From Mycobacterium sp. Root265 (lineage in GTDB: Bacteria; Actinomycetota; Actinomycetes; Mycobacteriales; Mycobacteriaceae): 64,000 nucleotides of DNA. A program made the position numbers and the translations under genes. This document shows, one piece after another, positions 44,949 to 56,406 of the stretch. Under the pieces are notes generated by a model, which worked only from the letters and a program-made list of their open reading frames with translations, was not told the origin of the DNA and did not search any database. Location: contig NZ_LMJA01000030.1 of assembly GCF_001428895.1 (NCBI RefSeq), forward strand, positions 424,902 through 488,901. Direction: 5' to 3'. The stretch's first letter is position 1. Each line of letters starts with the position of its first letter.

Positions 44949-46199
44949 TCAGTAACGTCCGAACGCCAATGCCACATTGTGGCCACCGAAACCGAACGAG
45001 TTGTTGATGGCGTACTGGTAGTCGCCATAACGAGGCTCGCCCGCAACAACATCGAGATCGATCTCAGGATCGGGGGTCTCGTAGTTGAGGGTCGGCGGGA
45101 TGACACCGTCACGCAGCGCCAGCACCGTCAGGATCGACTCCAGGGCGCCGACGGCACCGATCGAGTGACCCAGTGCCGACTTCGGCGCGTACACCGCGGC
45201 GTGGTCCACTCCGGCGACGCGCAGTGCATTTGCCTCTGCGGTGTCACCGATCGGGGTTGCCGTGGCGTGTGCGTTGACGTGGCTGATGTCCTTGGGGGAC
45301 AGCCCCGCGGTTTCCATCGCGCGCTTCATCGCCTGGCCGGCCCGAAGACCGTCCGGTGACGGAGCGACCATGTGGAACGCATCGGAGGTGATACCGGCAC
45401 CCATGATGCGGGCCAGCGGCTTGGCGCCACGGGCCAGGGCGTGCTCCTCGGTCTCGATGACCATGAGCGCACCGGCTTCGCCGAACACGAAACCGTCCCG
45501 GTCCTTGTCGAACGGCCGCGAGGCCGCCGTCGGATCACCGTTGCGGGTCGACATCGCACGCATCATCGAGAACGCGGCGATGGGCAGCGCCTCGATGGCG
45601 CCTTCGACGCCACCGCAGACCGCGATATCGGCGTCACCCATGACGATCTGTCGCCATGCGTGGGCGATGCCCTCGGAACCCGACGAACACGCCGACACCG
45701 GTGTGATGACACCGGCGCGGGCCCCGAGTTCGAGGCCGACCACGGCGGCTGCACCGTTCGGCATGACCATCTGAACGGCGAGCGGGGACACCTTGCGGGG
45801 CCCGCCCTCGTTCATCGCGTCATACATCTCGACGATCTTCTCGCCGCCACCGAGACCGGTGCCGATCACGACCGCAAAGCGGTCGGGATCGACCTCCGGA
45901 CGTCCGATGCTGTCCCACAGCTGATTGCCGAGGTACTTCGACATGCGCTGCACGTAGGACATGCGGCGGTGTTCCAGCCGCGACATCAGCGGATCGAGGG
46001 GCTCCGCGAGGTGGCCACCGATCTTGACTGCCAGATCCCACTTCTCGACGAAATCGTCCTCGAGAATGCGGATGCCGCTTTCGCCTGCCAACAAGCCCTT
46101 CCACGTGCTCTCGATGTCCGGCGCGAGCGCAGTGGTCGCCGTGACGGCGGTCACGACGACGTTAGGGAAACCGCCATTAGCAGTGGAAGGACGTGTCAC
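44949..46199 (-). CDS. kasA: Beta-ketoacyl-ACP synthase KasA
   Basis: This 416-residue condensing enzyme is the essential FAS-II ketosynthase, adding two-carbon units from malonyl-AcpM to the growing meromycolate chain. The catalytic triad is Cys171 (VSACSSG) with histidines in [12 protein letters not shown] and SALGHSIGA. Length and Cys position equal those of M. tuberculosis KasA. The ATG overlaps the stop of acpM by 4 bases. KasA is the known target of thiolactomycin-type inhibitors. Confidence 0.96.
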   Translation of the reverse strand: MTRPSTANGGFPNVVVTAVTATTALAPDIESTWKGLLAGESGIRILEDDFVEKWDLAVKIGGHLAEPLDPLMSRLEHRRMSYVQRMSKYLGNQLWDSIGRPEVDPDRFAVVIGTGLGGGEKIVEMYDAMNEGGPRKVSPLAVQMVMPNGAAAVVGLELGARAGVITPVSACSSGSEGIAHAWRQIVMGDADIAVCGGVEGAIEALPIAAFSMMRAMSTRNGDPTAASRPFDKDRDGFVFGEAGALMVIETEEHALARGAKPLARIMGAGITSDAFHMVAPSPDGLRAGQAMKRAMETAGLSPKDISHVNAHATATPIGDTAEANALRVAGVDHAAVYAPKSALGHSIGAVGALESILTVLALRDGVIPPTLNYETPDPEIDLDVVAGEPRYGDYQYAINNSFGFGGHNVALAFGRY

Positions 46200-46486
46200 T
46201 GTGCGAACTTCTCGCGCAGTGCGGCGGCAGCCTCGGGGTTCTCTTCTTCCAGCTTCTGGATGTAGGAGACGACGTCACCGACGGTGCGCAGGCCGGCCAG
46301 ATCCTCATCGGGGATCTTCACGCCGTACTTGTCCTCGGTCTGCACGGCGATCTCCACCATCGACAGCGAGTCGATGTCCAGGTCGTCGACGAAGGACTTC
46401 TCCATCGTGACCTCGGAGGGCTCGATGCCGGTGACCTCTTCGATGATCTCGGCGAGGCCGGCGATGATTTCTTCTTGGTTGGCCAC
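46196..46486 (-). CDS. acpM: Meromycolate acyl carrier protein AcpM
   Basis: This 96-residue acidic carrier protein holds the growing meromycolate chain on phosphopantetheine at Ser40 ([12 protein letters not shown]). The usual four-helix ACP core is followed by an extended C-terminus ([17 protein letters not shown]), the mycobacterial AcpM feature, although this tail is shorter than the M. tuberculosis one I recall (115 residues). It lies 79 bases after fabD and overlaps kasA by 4 bases. Confidence 0.96.
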   Translation of the reverse strand: MANQEEIIAGLAEIIEEVTGIEPSEVTMEKSFVDDLDIDSLSMVEIAVQTEDKYGVKIPDEDLAGLRTVGDVVSYIQKLEEENPEAAAALREKFAQ

Positions 46487-46565
46487 AATGGCTCCTTCTT
46501 GTTACGGCACTCCGGCTGTCGGAGTGAGGTTGTACGTCTTGGTGTTCGGGCAGTGCTACCCGGAC

Positions 46566-47474
46566 TCAGATCTCGGCGAGTCCGTCCAGGTCTGACGGGG
46601 CCTTCACCGCATGTGTCGGTGTGCCCTTCAGTTCTCGTTTGGCGATACCGACCAGGGTTCCCGCGGGCGGGAATTCCACGATGGCCGACACCTCCAGGCC
46701 GCGCAGCGTCTCGTTGCACAGATCCCAGCGCACTGGCCGGGTCATCTGGGCGACGAGCTTGGTCATCGCGTCGGCCGCCGAAGCGACCGGCTTGCCGTCG
46801 GCGTTGGACAGCAGGGTCGCGGTGGGCTCGTTGGTGGCCACCGTGGCGGCCGCCGCGGCGTAACCCTCGGCCGCGGGAGCCATGTAGCGGGTGTGGAACG
46901 CTCCTGCGGTGGCCAGCACCCGGACCCGGGCCTTGGCCGGCGGATCCTCGGCGAGCTTCTCCAGTGCCGCGACCGCTCCGGCGGCGACGATCTGGCCGGC
47001 GGCGTTGCGGTTGGCGGGGATGAGGTCCAGGGACTCCAGGCGGGCCAGCACCTCGGCCTCTTCACCACCGAGCACCGCGGCCATACCGGTCGGCTCCAGG
47101 GCGCAGGCCTTGGCCATTTCCGCACCGCGGGTGGCGGCCAGCTTCACCGCGTCATCGGCGGAGATGACGCCGGCGATGGCGTAGGCCGCGATCTCGCCGA
47201 CCGAATGCCCGGCAACGGCGGCATCCTTATCGGCGATGAGGCCACGCTTGGTCAGTTCTTCGTGTGCCAGCAGGGTGGCGGCCACCACGAGCGGCTGGGT
47301 CACCGCGGTATCGGTGATCTCCTCGGCGGTGGCGGTGGTGCCCAGGCGCGCCAGGTCCAGTCCGGCGATCTCCGACCACGCGCTCAGTCGGTCCGCCGCA
47401 CCGGGCAGCTCCAACCACGCGGTGAGCATGCCGGGGGTCTGAGAGCCCTGTCCGGGAGCAAGCAGAGCAAGCAC
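46566..47474 (-). CDS. fabD: Malonyl-CoA:ACP transacylase FabD
   Basis: This 302-residue enzyme loads malonyl groups from CoA onto AcpM for FAS-II. The catalytic serine is Ser91 in AGHSVGE, the partner histidine His194 in GAFHTRYM, and LAPGQGSQ is at the N-terminus. GTG 47474 is chosen because it gives the same length and N-terminus as M. tuberculosis FabD (302). GTG 47489 would add MPQKT. It is the first gene of fabD-acpM-kasA-kasB-accD6. A 10-base-arm palindrome lies 80-102 bases upstream, the probable MabR site. Confidence 0.94.
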   Translation of the reverse strand: MLALLAPGQGSQTPGMLTAWLELPGAADRLSAWSEIAGLDLARLGTTATAEEITDTAVTQPLVVAATLLAHEELTKRGLIADKDAAVAGHSVGEIAAYAIAGVISADDAVKLAATRGAEMAKACALEPTGMAAVLGGEEAEVLARLESLDLIPANRNAAGQIVAAGAVAALEKLAEDPPAKARVRVLATAGAFHTRYMAPAAEGYAAAAATVATNEPTATLLSNADGKPVASAADAMTKLVAQMTRPVRWDLCNETLRGLEVSAIVEFPPAGTLVGIAKRELKGTPTHAVKAPSDLDGLAEI

Positions 47475-47553
47475 AGTCTTTTGGGGCACGGATTAAGAAA
47501 ACACTGTGAGAGCCTCTCAGCGCGGTGTAAGAGATTATGAACCTTGTCTTATT

Positions 47554-47576
47554 CTTTTGTGGAGTTTCCACAAAAG
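47554..47576. promoter_or_regulatory. Palindrome upstream of fabD, probable MabR site
   Basis: CTTTTGTGGA (47554-47563) and TCCACAAAAG (47567-47576) are perfect 10-base arms with spacer GTT. From memory, a TTTTGT...ACAAAA palindrome upstream of fabD is the binding site of the FAS-II regulator MabR in M. tuberculosis. The regulator gene lies directly upstream here. The AT-rich bases 47500-47553 between palindrome and fabD are likely to hold the promoter. Confidence 0.8.
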
Positions 47577-47619
47577 CGCACGTGAAGCGACCGGGCCGAG
47601 ACCGGACCGCGATCTGGAC

Positions 47620-48906
47620 TCATGGGGTGTATCCGCCCCAGCGGGTGATCTGTTGTCCGTTTGACGCCGCGGAATAGCCGTTTGGCGAGCTGAAGTGGCT
47701 TGCGTCACCTTTGAGCCGTCCCACCGTCGCGGCGACCCGCAGGATGTACGCATCGCGGGGGACGGTCGGATCCCGTCCGGTGAAATCGGTGATTCGCTTG
47801 AGGCGATAGCGCACGGTGTTTGGATGAACCGTCAATTTGCGGGCGCACGCCTCGATGGCCCCACCGGAATCGAGGTAGGCGTCCAGCGTCTTGGTGAGCG
47901 CGGGGTCGGCGTCGGCCAGGGGGCGCATCACCTCGGTGGCCAGCACGGCGATCGCGTGTGGGTCGCCGAGCAGCGCGCGCTCGGGCAGCAGTTCGCGGGA
48001 CGAGACCGGACGCGGCGCGCCGCTCCAGCCTGCGACGGCGTTCATCCCGGCGATGGCTTCGGCGGCGCTGCGGTGGGCCGCGCCCAGTGTCGGCACGGTG
48101 GGTCCGATGACGACCGGGCCGTCGCCGAAGACGTTCATCAGCTCGGCAAGGAACCGTTCGGTCGGTGACAGCCCACCGGTGACGATGGTGACCAGCCAGG
48201 TGCCGTGCACATCCGACAGGGCGGCGCGACCGCACTTCCTGGCCGCGGCGTGCACGTCATCACCGGCCTGCTCGATCCGATCGGAGCGTGGCAGCCCGAC
48301 GATGACGGTGGCCGGTGCGGTCGCGTCCCAGTTCAGTGCCGCCGCCTGGGACTGCAGCGCGGGTCCCATGTCCCCGCGGACCACGGCGTCGACCAGGTTG
48401 GCCTCCATCCGGGTGTCCCAGGCGCCGCGTGCCTCGGCCTGGTCGGCGTAGGCGGTGGCGGCGGCGAACGCCAGGTCGCGGCTGTAGCGCAGGATGCCCG
48501 CGGTCAGCGCCGTCAACTGCTCCTCGTTGCGGGCCAGCAGCGGCACGACTTCCTCGAAGTACTCCATGGTGACGCGCACCATCTCCACCGACTGACGCAG
48601 TGCGACACGACGGCGCAGATCCTGAGGCACCACTTCGAAGGCCTGGGCGGTGTAGCCGACGTCGCTGTTGGGATCGCGCATCCATTCGACGAAGTTGATC
48701 ACCGCGGTCTGCACGACCAGCTGCACGCTGGCGCGCTGGGAGGCCTCCAGGTCGGCGAAGAACGGCAGCCGGGTCTCCAGGGCGTGGACCGCCTCGGTCG
48801 CCAACCTGCCGGAGTACTGCTTGAGGCGGCGCAGCGCCGACTCGGGGACGCTCTGCAGCACTTCCAGCGTCGACGCCGGAGGCGGGGCGAACCGATTGTC
48901 GGGCAT
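47620..48906 (-). CDS. mabR: PucR-family regulator of FAS-II (MabR-like)
   Basis: This 428-residue regulator has a long N-terminal helical domain (RRLKQYSGRLATEAVHALET, FFADLEASQRASVQLVVQTA) and a middle GGDEF-like CdaR domain. The C-terminal PucR HTH is LDAYLDSGGAIEACARKL, then VHPNTVRYRLKRI. It corresponds to Rv2242 (MabR), the essential activator of the fasII operon. ATG 48906 is preferred over the TTG two codons upstream. It lies between aceE and fabD on the same strand, with the binding palindrome 44 bases after its end. Confidence 0.92.
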   Translation of the reverse strand: MPDNRFAPPPASTLEVLQSVPESALRRLKQYSGRLATEAVHALETRLPFFADLEASQRASVQLVVQTAVINFVEWMRDPNSDVGYTAQAFEVVPQDLRRRVALRQSVEMVRVTMEYFEEVVPLLARNEEQLTALTAGILRYSRDLAFAAATAYADQAEARGAWDTRMEANLVDAVVRGDMGPALQSQAAALNWDATAPATVIVGLPRSDRIEQAGDDVHAAARKCGRAALSDVHGTWLVTIVTGGLSPTERFLAELMNVFGDGPVVIGPTVPTLGAAHRSAAEAIAGMNAVAGWSGAPRPVSSRELLPERALLGDPHAIAVLATEVMRPLADADPALTKTLDAYLDSGGAIEACARKLTVHPNTVRYRLKRITDFTGRDPTVPRDAYILRVAATVGRLKGDASHFSSPNGYSAASNGQQITRWGGYTP

Positions 48907-48954
48907 CCCCAAAAGATACGCCTGCTTTTTGTATGGATCCGTTTGTCAGGGGTT

Positions 48955-48995
48955 GTGGGAGCGTCAGCCGGGATGAGTCCGGCTGACGCTCCCAC
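48955..48995 (-). terminator. Hairpin terminator after aceE
   Basis: Bases 48955-48971 (GTGGGAGCGTCAGCCGG) are the exact reverse complement of 48979-48995, a 17-base stem with a 7-base loop. It starts 6 bases downstream of the aceE stop codon and no T-run follows. It separates aceE transcription from mabR. Confidence 0.85.
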
Positions 48996-49001
48996 CACCC
49001 A

Positions 49002-51791
<2,790 letters not shown>

Positions 51792-51870
51792 CTACGGCTC
51801 CTCGGTTGAAAGGTGCTTGGTGTCGGATACTTGATGCTTGTGGCACCCTCTATCGTCCCCCTATCCTGCC

Positions 51871-51909
51871 GCAGATCACCGGGCGGGGTTGCCTACCGCA
51901 ATGATCTGC
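51871..51909. promoter_or_regulatory. Inverted repeat between aceE and lipoprotein gene
   Basis: GCAGATCA (51871-51878) and TGATCTGC (51902-51909) are perfect 8-base arms separated by 23 bases in the aceE/lipoprotein divergent region. It could be an operator for either gene. The identity of the regulator is unknown. Confidence 0.4.
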
Positions 51910-51943
51910 CCATCCGGCGGGTGAACCGGTAAGTTTGGCCACG

Positions 51944-52525
51944 ATGGTGAACAGTTGGCGGGGGTCCGCAGCACCGACGCGGATGCGCATCGCTGCGCTG
52001 GCACTGGGAGCGCCCGCGGGCCTGGCCCTGGTCGTGGTGGGGTGCACGAGTGTCACCAGCGGTACCGCCACGGTGGACAAGGCCGACGCGCCGATCTACC
52101 AGGCCTCGGTGTCCGCGTCGATCGCCGAGTCGGTGGCGAGTTCCAGCGCCAAGGAGTCCGAGCGTCAGGTGTCCATCACCAACCGCGCCGTGCACACCTC
52201 GTGCGAGGCGATCAGCAACAGCAGCGCGGACGCCATCAGTTCGGTCAACGGTTATGTCGACGCGTACAACCAGAACGCCGACGTGGTGGCCACGGCCGGC
52301 CCGGCGATCGCCGCGCTGAACGGCAGCGCCGACCTGGTCTCGGGCAGCCTGTCCGATCCGCTGGGGCCGGAGTTGAGCGGCGCGCTGACCCGCTGGGTCG
52401 ACGCGGCGCGGGCGGTGGCGTCGGCGATCGAGACAGATATCGGCCCGAGTCCGTTCAACGACGCCATCAACGAATTGAACGATTCCCGGACCGTGGCGCT
52501 GGACCTGTGCGACGCCGCATATTGA
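51944..52525 (+). CDS. Putative lipoprotein, conserved in mycobacteria
   Basis: This 193-residue protein has a signal peptide ending in the lipobox VVGC (Cys34), then a helical, Ser/Ala-rich mature part (SVSASIAESVASSSAKESER), and no enzyme motif. Two further cysteines (TSCEAISN and LDLCDAAY) could form a disulfide. Its place between aceE and the DUF3052 gene matches Rv2240c as I recall it. The ATG at 51944 is used; MRIAAL at 51983 would also keep the signal peptide. Function is unknown. Confidence 0.82.
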   Translation: MVNSWRGSAAPTRMRIAALALGAPAGLALVVVGCTSVTSGTATVDKADAPIYQASVSASIAESVASSSAKESERQVSITNRAVHTSCEAISNSSADAISSVNGYVDAYNQNADVVATAGPAIAALNGSADLVSGSLSDPLGPELSGALTRWVDAARAVASAIETDIGPSPFNDAINELNDSRTVALDLCDAAY

Positions 52526-52635
52526 CGAACTCGATCAAACTTGCTGCCAGTGGGCAGCTACCACAACACGACGTGCGACGATAGGGCTCCAGAAGTTCGG
52601 AGGCACATACGAAGCAGGATGAGGGAGGACAGAAG

Positions 52636-53070
52636 GTGGTCGCGGCGGGGAAGGATTCCGACCCGAATTACGCCCAGAAATTGGGCATCGAGAAGGGTCA
52701 GGTCGTCCAGGAGTTGGGCTGGGACGAGGACACCGACGACGATATCCGGGCCGATGTCGAGGATGTCAGCGGCGGCGAGATGCTCGACGAGGACTCCGAC
52801 GAGGTGGTCGACGTCGTCCTGCTGTGGTGGCGCGATGACGACGGTGACCTGGTCGACCGGCTGATGGACGCCATCACCCCGCTCGCCGATGACGGCGTGA
52901 TCTGGGTGGTGACACCGAAGACCGGCAAGCCCGGCCATGTGCAGCCTGCCGAGATCGCCGAGTCCGCGCCCACCGCGGGGCTCATGCAGACCTCATCGGC
53001 GAATCTGGGGGACTGGATCGCCAGCCGGTTGGTACAGCCGAAGTCCAAGGCCGTCGCGAAGAGCCGGTAG
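52636..53070 (+). CDS. DUF3052 family protein
   Basis: This 144-residue acidic protein starts at GTG. It has the DUF3052 core: YAQKLGIEKGQVVQELGWDE, DVVLLWWRDDDGDLVDRLMD, and WVVTPKTGKPGHV with GLMQTSSANLGDW. Function is unknown, though it is conserved next to ahpE across mycobacteria (Rv2239c-like). It ends 2 bases before the ahpE start, so the two are co-transcribed, which suggests a link to peroxide handling. Confidence 0.91.
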   Translation: MVAAGKDSDPNYAQKLGIEKGQVVQELGWDEDTDDDIRADVEDVSGGEMLDEDSDEVVDVVLLWWRDDDGDLVDRLMDAITPLADDGVIWVVTPKTGKPGHVQPAEIAESAPTAGLMQTSSANLGDWIASRLVQPKSKAVAKSR

Positions 53071-53072
53071 GC

Positions 53073-53534
53073 ATGCTCGCTGTCGGCGACAGCGCGCCGG
53101 ACTTCACGCTCAAGGACCAGCACGGCCGCGCCGTCACGCTATCCGGGTTGCGCGACAAAAATGTGCTGCTGGTGTTCTTCCCGCTGGCGTTCACCGGCGT
53201 GTGCCAGGGCGAACTCGGGGAGATCCGCGACCGGCTGTCCGAGTACCAGAACGATGATTCCGCGGTGCTCACCGTGTCGGTCGGACCGCCGCCCACCCAC
53301 AAAGTCTGGGCCACCGAGAACGGGTTCGGATTCCCGGTGTTGTCGGATTTCTGGCCGCACGGGGCCGTGACGCAGGCCTATGGCGTGTTCAACGCCGACG
53401 CCGGCTACCCGAACCGGGGCACGTTCGCCATCGACCGCGGCGGGGTGATCCGGTTCGCGGAGATGATGCAGCCCGGCGAGCTGCGTGATCAGTCGGTCTG
53501 GCAGCAGGCCTTGGGGGCGTTGCGGGACGGCTGA
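53073..53534 (+). CDS. ahpE: One-cysteine peroxiredoxin AhpE
   Basis: This 153-residue peroxiredoxin is the length of M. tuberculosis AhpE. The peroxidatic cysteine is Cys44 in LAFTGVCQGEL (the PxxxTxxC pattern, with Pro37 and Thr41). No resolving cysteine is visible, consistent with a 1-Cys enzyme reduced by mycothiol/mycoredoxin. It reduces hydroperoxides and peroxynitrite in the cytosol. It lies 2 bases after the DUF3052 gene and 44 bases before tRNA-Val. Confidence 0.94.
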   Translation: MLAVGDSAPDFTLKDQHGRAVTLSGLRDKNVLLVFFPLAFTGVCQGELGEIRDRLSEYQNDDSAVLTVSVGPPPTHKVWATENGFGFPVLSDFWPHGAVTQAYGVFNADAGYPNRGTFAIDRGGVIRFAEMMQPGELRDQSVWQQALGALRDG

Positions 53535-53578
53535 GGATTTCACCGCACGCGGGCGCGACGTGTAAGTTGCCTGCGACG

Positions 53579-53653
53579 GGGCGCGTAGCTCAGTGGTAGA
53601 GCTCTGGTTTTACACACCAGTGGTCGGCGGTTCGATACCGTCCGCGCCCACCA
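53579..53653 (+). tRNA. tRNA-Val (anticodon UAC)
   Basis: Bases fold into a full cloverleaf: acceptor GGGCGCG (53579-53585) pairs with CGCGCCC (53643-53649). The D arm starts TAGCTCAGTGGTAGAGCT. The anticodon stem CTGGT/ACCAG encloses TTTACAC, anticodon TAC. The T arm has GGTTCGATACC. A73 and an encoded CCA follow (53651-53653). The recalled mycobacterial synteny ends immediately to the right. Confidence 0.95.
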
Positions 53654-53771
53654 TCAAAACTGCAGTTCAGAGGGTTTTGCGTGCCGAACATCTGGTCCGT
53701 CGGCGGCGACCGTCTTACTCGGAATCGGGCGTCGGAGCCTGCAAGCAGCAGAGCGCCGATCCGAACGGCCG

Positions 53772-54455
53772 TCAGTCCTCGATTCCGTGCAGCACGACAC
53801 TTTCGCTCAGAGGCAGGCGATGCATATGAACGTCGTTCACCGGAGCCGCCGGATCAGCTGTGCCGAAGGAAATTCCGAACAGCAATTTGAGCTCGTCAGA
53901 CAGGCCGAGTGCTTCGCGTACGACGTCGGCATACATACCCAGAATGGTCTGCGGGATGCTGTGATAGCCCCGGGCCGTGAGTGAGAGCAGGAGTGTCTGC
54001 GCGTACATGCCGATATCGCCGGCGGTGCGCACCCCGTCGCCGAGCTTGGGCATGAACAGGAACGCGACGTGGGGGGCGTCGTAGAAGCGCAGATTGTCGC
54101 GCACGACCCCGTGTCTGCCTTCTACGTCCGTGCGGGCGATCCCCCACGCCTCGTACAGCGTTGCACCGTGGGCGCGTGACCGTTCCCGGTAGGTGCCGTC
54201 GCCATAGTCGAAGGTGAAATCGGCGGACTCGCGCCCGTCGTCGTAGGCCCGCAGGAGTTCGTCGCTGATGGCATCCCGCAGGGTGCCTGAGACGACATGC
54301 ACCTGCCACGGTTGGGTGTTGCTGTTCGAGGGCGCGGTCTGTGCATCTTCGAGTACGGCGCGGATGTCAGACGCCGGCAGGGGAGTCGGCAGGAACTTCC
54401 GAGCCGACCGCCGGGACCGGATCACATTCACGAACGGCGTTGTGGTGCTGGTCAT
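53772..54455 (-). CDS. Nitroreductase family FMN enzyme
   Basis: This 227-residue protein has the nitroreductase N-terminal RSRRSARKFLPTPL and the FMN-contacting APSNSNTQPWQVHVV, as well as AGDIGMYAQTLLLSLTARGY. It is expected to be a cytosolic FMN homodimer reducing nitroaromatics or quinones with NAD(P)H. It is the last gene of a five-gene minus-strand run beginning with a MarR gene. Gaps within the run are 25-67 bases. Confidence 0.91.
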   Translation of the reverse strand: MTSTTTPFVNVIRSRRSARKFLPTPLPASDIRAVLEDAQTAPSNSNTQPWQVHVVSGTLRDAISDELLRAYDDGRESADFTFDYGDGTYRERSRAHGATLYEAWGIARTDVEGRHGVVRDNLRFYDAPHVAFLFMPKLGDGVRTAGDIGMYAQTLLLSLTARGYHSIPQTILGMYADVVREALGLSDELKLLFGISFGTADPAAPVNDVHMHRLPLSESVVLHGIED

Positions 54456-54522
54456 CTGTGGTCTCTTTCACGTCTCGTCGTCAAATCCGTTGTCATTGAT
54501 TCGATTCTTTGGCTGATGGGGG

Positions 54523-55437
54523 TCAGCCTGCTGTCAGCTGGTCACGGTTCTCGATCGCCCATTCCCGCAGCGAGATCGAGGGGCGGCCGGTGACGAACTC
54601 CACGTCGTCGCGCACGGTGCCGATGTAGCCCATCCGCCCGTCGATGACTTGGCGGGTGAATTCCACACCCGCGTCGGCGTACCACGACTCCACCGCGGTG
54701 CTGCCGTTGGCGATCGACGCCTTGAACTCCTCCGGGCCGCGCACATCGCAGCGAATCTCTCGATTGAGGACCTCGGAGAGGGTAATTGCCACTTCGGGTC
54801 CCGATGCCACCTCGGTGGACAGCCAGTACTCCTTCCCGCCGTGTCGGGAAGGTCCCTGCCGCAACACCGTTGCCGCAACGGCGGCGATGTCGCGCGCGGC
54901 GATCCATCCGACACGGCGATCACCCCAGAAGACTGAGAAGGCGCCATTGTCGACCGGCGTCATGGACGCCAGCCCCTCCATGAACACGTTGGGGTGCAGG
55001 TGGGTCCACTGCAGTCCGCTTCCCTCGATGTAGCGCTCGATCATCTGGTGCCAGACGAAGTGCGGATCGGTGACGTCCCAGTTGGCGAACACGCCCTGAT
55101 GCACGATGTGGCTGGCACCGGCCTTCACCGCGGCGTCGACGAGCGTCTTGCTCTGGGTCAGCATGGCAACGGTGTAACCGGTCAACAGGTATACCCGGTC
55201 CACGCCGTGCAGCGCGTGCGCGAAGGTGCTCGGATCGTCCAGGTCGAGGCGCACCGCGTCGCGTCCCGCCGCGCGCAGCTCGTCGACCTGCTGGGGTTTG
55301 CGTGCGGCATAGCGGACCCGGACGTTCCCGGGGTCACGGTCGAACTCCTCGACGAGGAGCTTGCCGACCTGGCCCGTCGTCCCGATGACGAGCACGAGGG
55401 GGCCCGTTGAATCAACTTCTGCAGCAGGGTTTCCCAC
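54523..55437 (-). CDS. NmrA-like NAD(P)-binding protein
   Basis: This 304-residue protein of the atypical SDR/NmrA family has the N-terminal Rossmann motif VLVIGTTGQVGKLLVEEF. AARKPQQVDELRAAG follows the second strand, and HIVHQGVF and WTHLHPNVFMEGL follow the family pattern. Such proteins act as redox sensors or azoreductase/quinone-reductase-like enzymes. GTG 55437 with GGAAGAG upstream is chosen; the longer frame upstream is antisense shadow. It lies between the LLM and nitroreductase genes of the same operon. Confidence 0.87.
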   Translation of the reverse strand: MGNPAAEVDSTGPLVLVIGTTGQVGKLLVEEFDRDPGNVRVRYAARKPQQVDELRAAGRDAVRLDLDDPSTFAHALHGVDRVYLLTGYTVAMLTQSKTLVDAAVKAGASHIVHQGVFANWDVTDPHFVWHQMIERYIEGSGLQWTHLHPNVFMEGLASMTPVDNGAFSVFWGDRRVGWIAARDIAAVAATVLRQGPSRHGGKEYWLSTEVASGPEVAITLSEVLNREIRCDVRGPEEFKASIANGSTAVESWYADAGVEFTRQVIDGRMGYIGTVRDDVEFVTGRPSISLREWAIENRDQLTAG

Positions 55438-55474
55438 GGTGTGTCTCTTCCGGTTCGAGTGGATCCGACGCGTT

Positions 55475-56374
55475 TCACAAGCCCAATGCGGCTGCGAGTG
55501 CCCGCAGATTGGGCAGCGGGTCGTCGGTCGGGTCGTCGACGGCGACCTGTACGACGACGTGGTCGGCGCCGGCGTCGAGATGTGCGGTGACCGAGGCGGC
55601 CGCCTCCTCGGCTGTTCCCATTCCGACCAGCGCACGTGCCAGCCGTTCGGAACCGCCGATCACCAGGTCGGTCTCGTCAAAACCCTGCCGCAGCCAGGAA
55701 TTCCGGTAATTGTCCAGCCGCGAGTAGAGATCCAAGTGGCTGTGCGCGCGACGCAGTTGATCATCGACACTGCCGCCGATGGCGATGGCCTGCTCGGTGA
55801 CGATCCACGGGTCTTCACCCAGGATCGCACGGGTGTTCCGCGTCTGGTCGGGCAGCACCAGATACGGATGCGCGCCGTCGGCACCCTCACCGGAAAGTTC
55901 GATCATCTTGGGACCCAACGCAGCCAACAGACGCGTTGGCCGCGAGCCGGATTCGAGCTCGGCCGGTACCGCGTTCATGCCGTCCAGATACGCCCGCATC
56001 ATCGCCAGCGGCTTCCGATAGGCGCCGCCGAGGGAACCTTCGACGAAGGGGGCGTGGCTGACACCCAGCCCGAGGACGAACCGTCCCGGGTACAGGGCGG
56101 TGAGCATCCGGGCGCCACTTTCCGCCGCGGTGGGCAACCGGACGTGGATGTTGGCGATGCCGGTGCCGACCACCAATCGGTCGGTGGCACCGAGGAGTGC
56201 TGCGGATTCGACGAGCACGTCCTTGCCGTTGCCCTCGGGCATGAACAGCGACCCGTACCCGAGCGCCTCGATCTCGCGGGCCATGTTCTGCGCATCGCGG
56301 ATCGGCCAGGGTTCACTGTTCCAGAACACGCCGACCTTGGATGGAAAGTCAATGGTGCCAGGCTTGTTCGTCAT
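55475..56374 (-). CDS. LLM class (F420/FMN-type) oxidoreductase
   Basis: This 299-residue luciferase-like TIM-barrel protein has KVGVFWNSEPWPIRDAQNMA at the start, then GYGSLFMPEGNG. The centre GTGIANIHVRLPTAAESGAR and YPGRFVLGLGVSH is the usual LLM coenzyme-site region. In mycobacteria most such enzymes use F420H2. Which cofactor it uses cannot be told from sequence by eye. It lies 32 bases after an F420-NADP-reductase-like gene in the same operon, which favours F420. Confidence 0.9.
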   Translation of the reverse strand: MTNKPGTIDFPSKVGVFWNSEPWPIRDAQNMAREIEALGYGSLFMPEGNGKDVLVESAALLGATDRLVVGTGIANIHVRLPTAAESGARMLTALYPGRFVLGLGVSHAPFVEGSLGGAYRKPLAMMRAYLDGMNAVPAELESGSRPTRLLAALGPKMIELSGEGADGAHPYLVLPDQTRNTRAILGEDPWIVTEQAIAIGGSVDDQLRRAHSHLDLYSRLDNYRNSWLRQGFDETDLVIGGSERLARALVGMGTAEEAAASVTAHLDAGADHVVVQVAVDDPTDDPLPNLRALAAALGL

Positions 56375-56406
56375 GATCACTTTCGTTTCGTGGAGTGGAT
56401 GCACGG

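Noticed and set aside
53579-53653. A direct repeat of the tRNA 3' end marking an island boundary
   Set aside because: I scanned downstream by eye and did not find a second copy within the window, so an attachment-site pair is not claimed.
53593-53890. Small plus-strand frames after the tRNA
   Set aside because: They start inside the tRNA gene or overlap the nitroreductase 3' end and have shadow-type composition.
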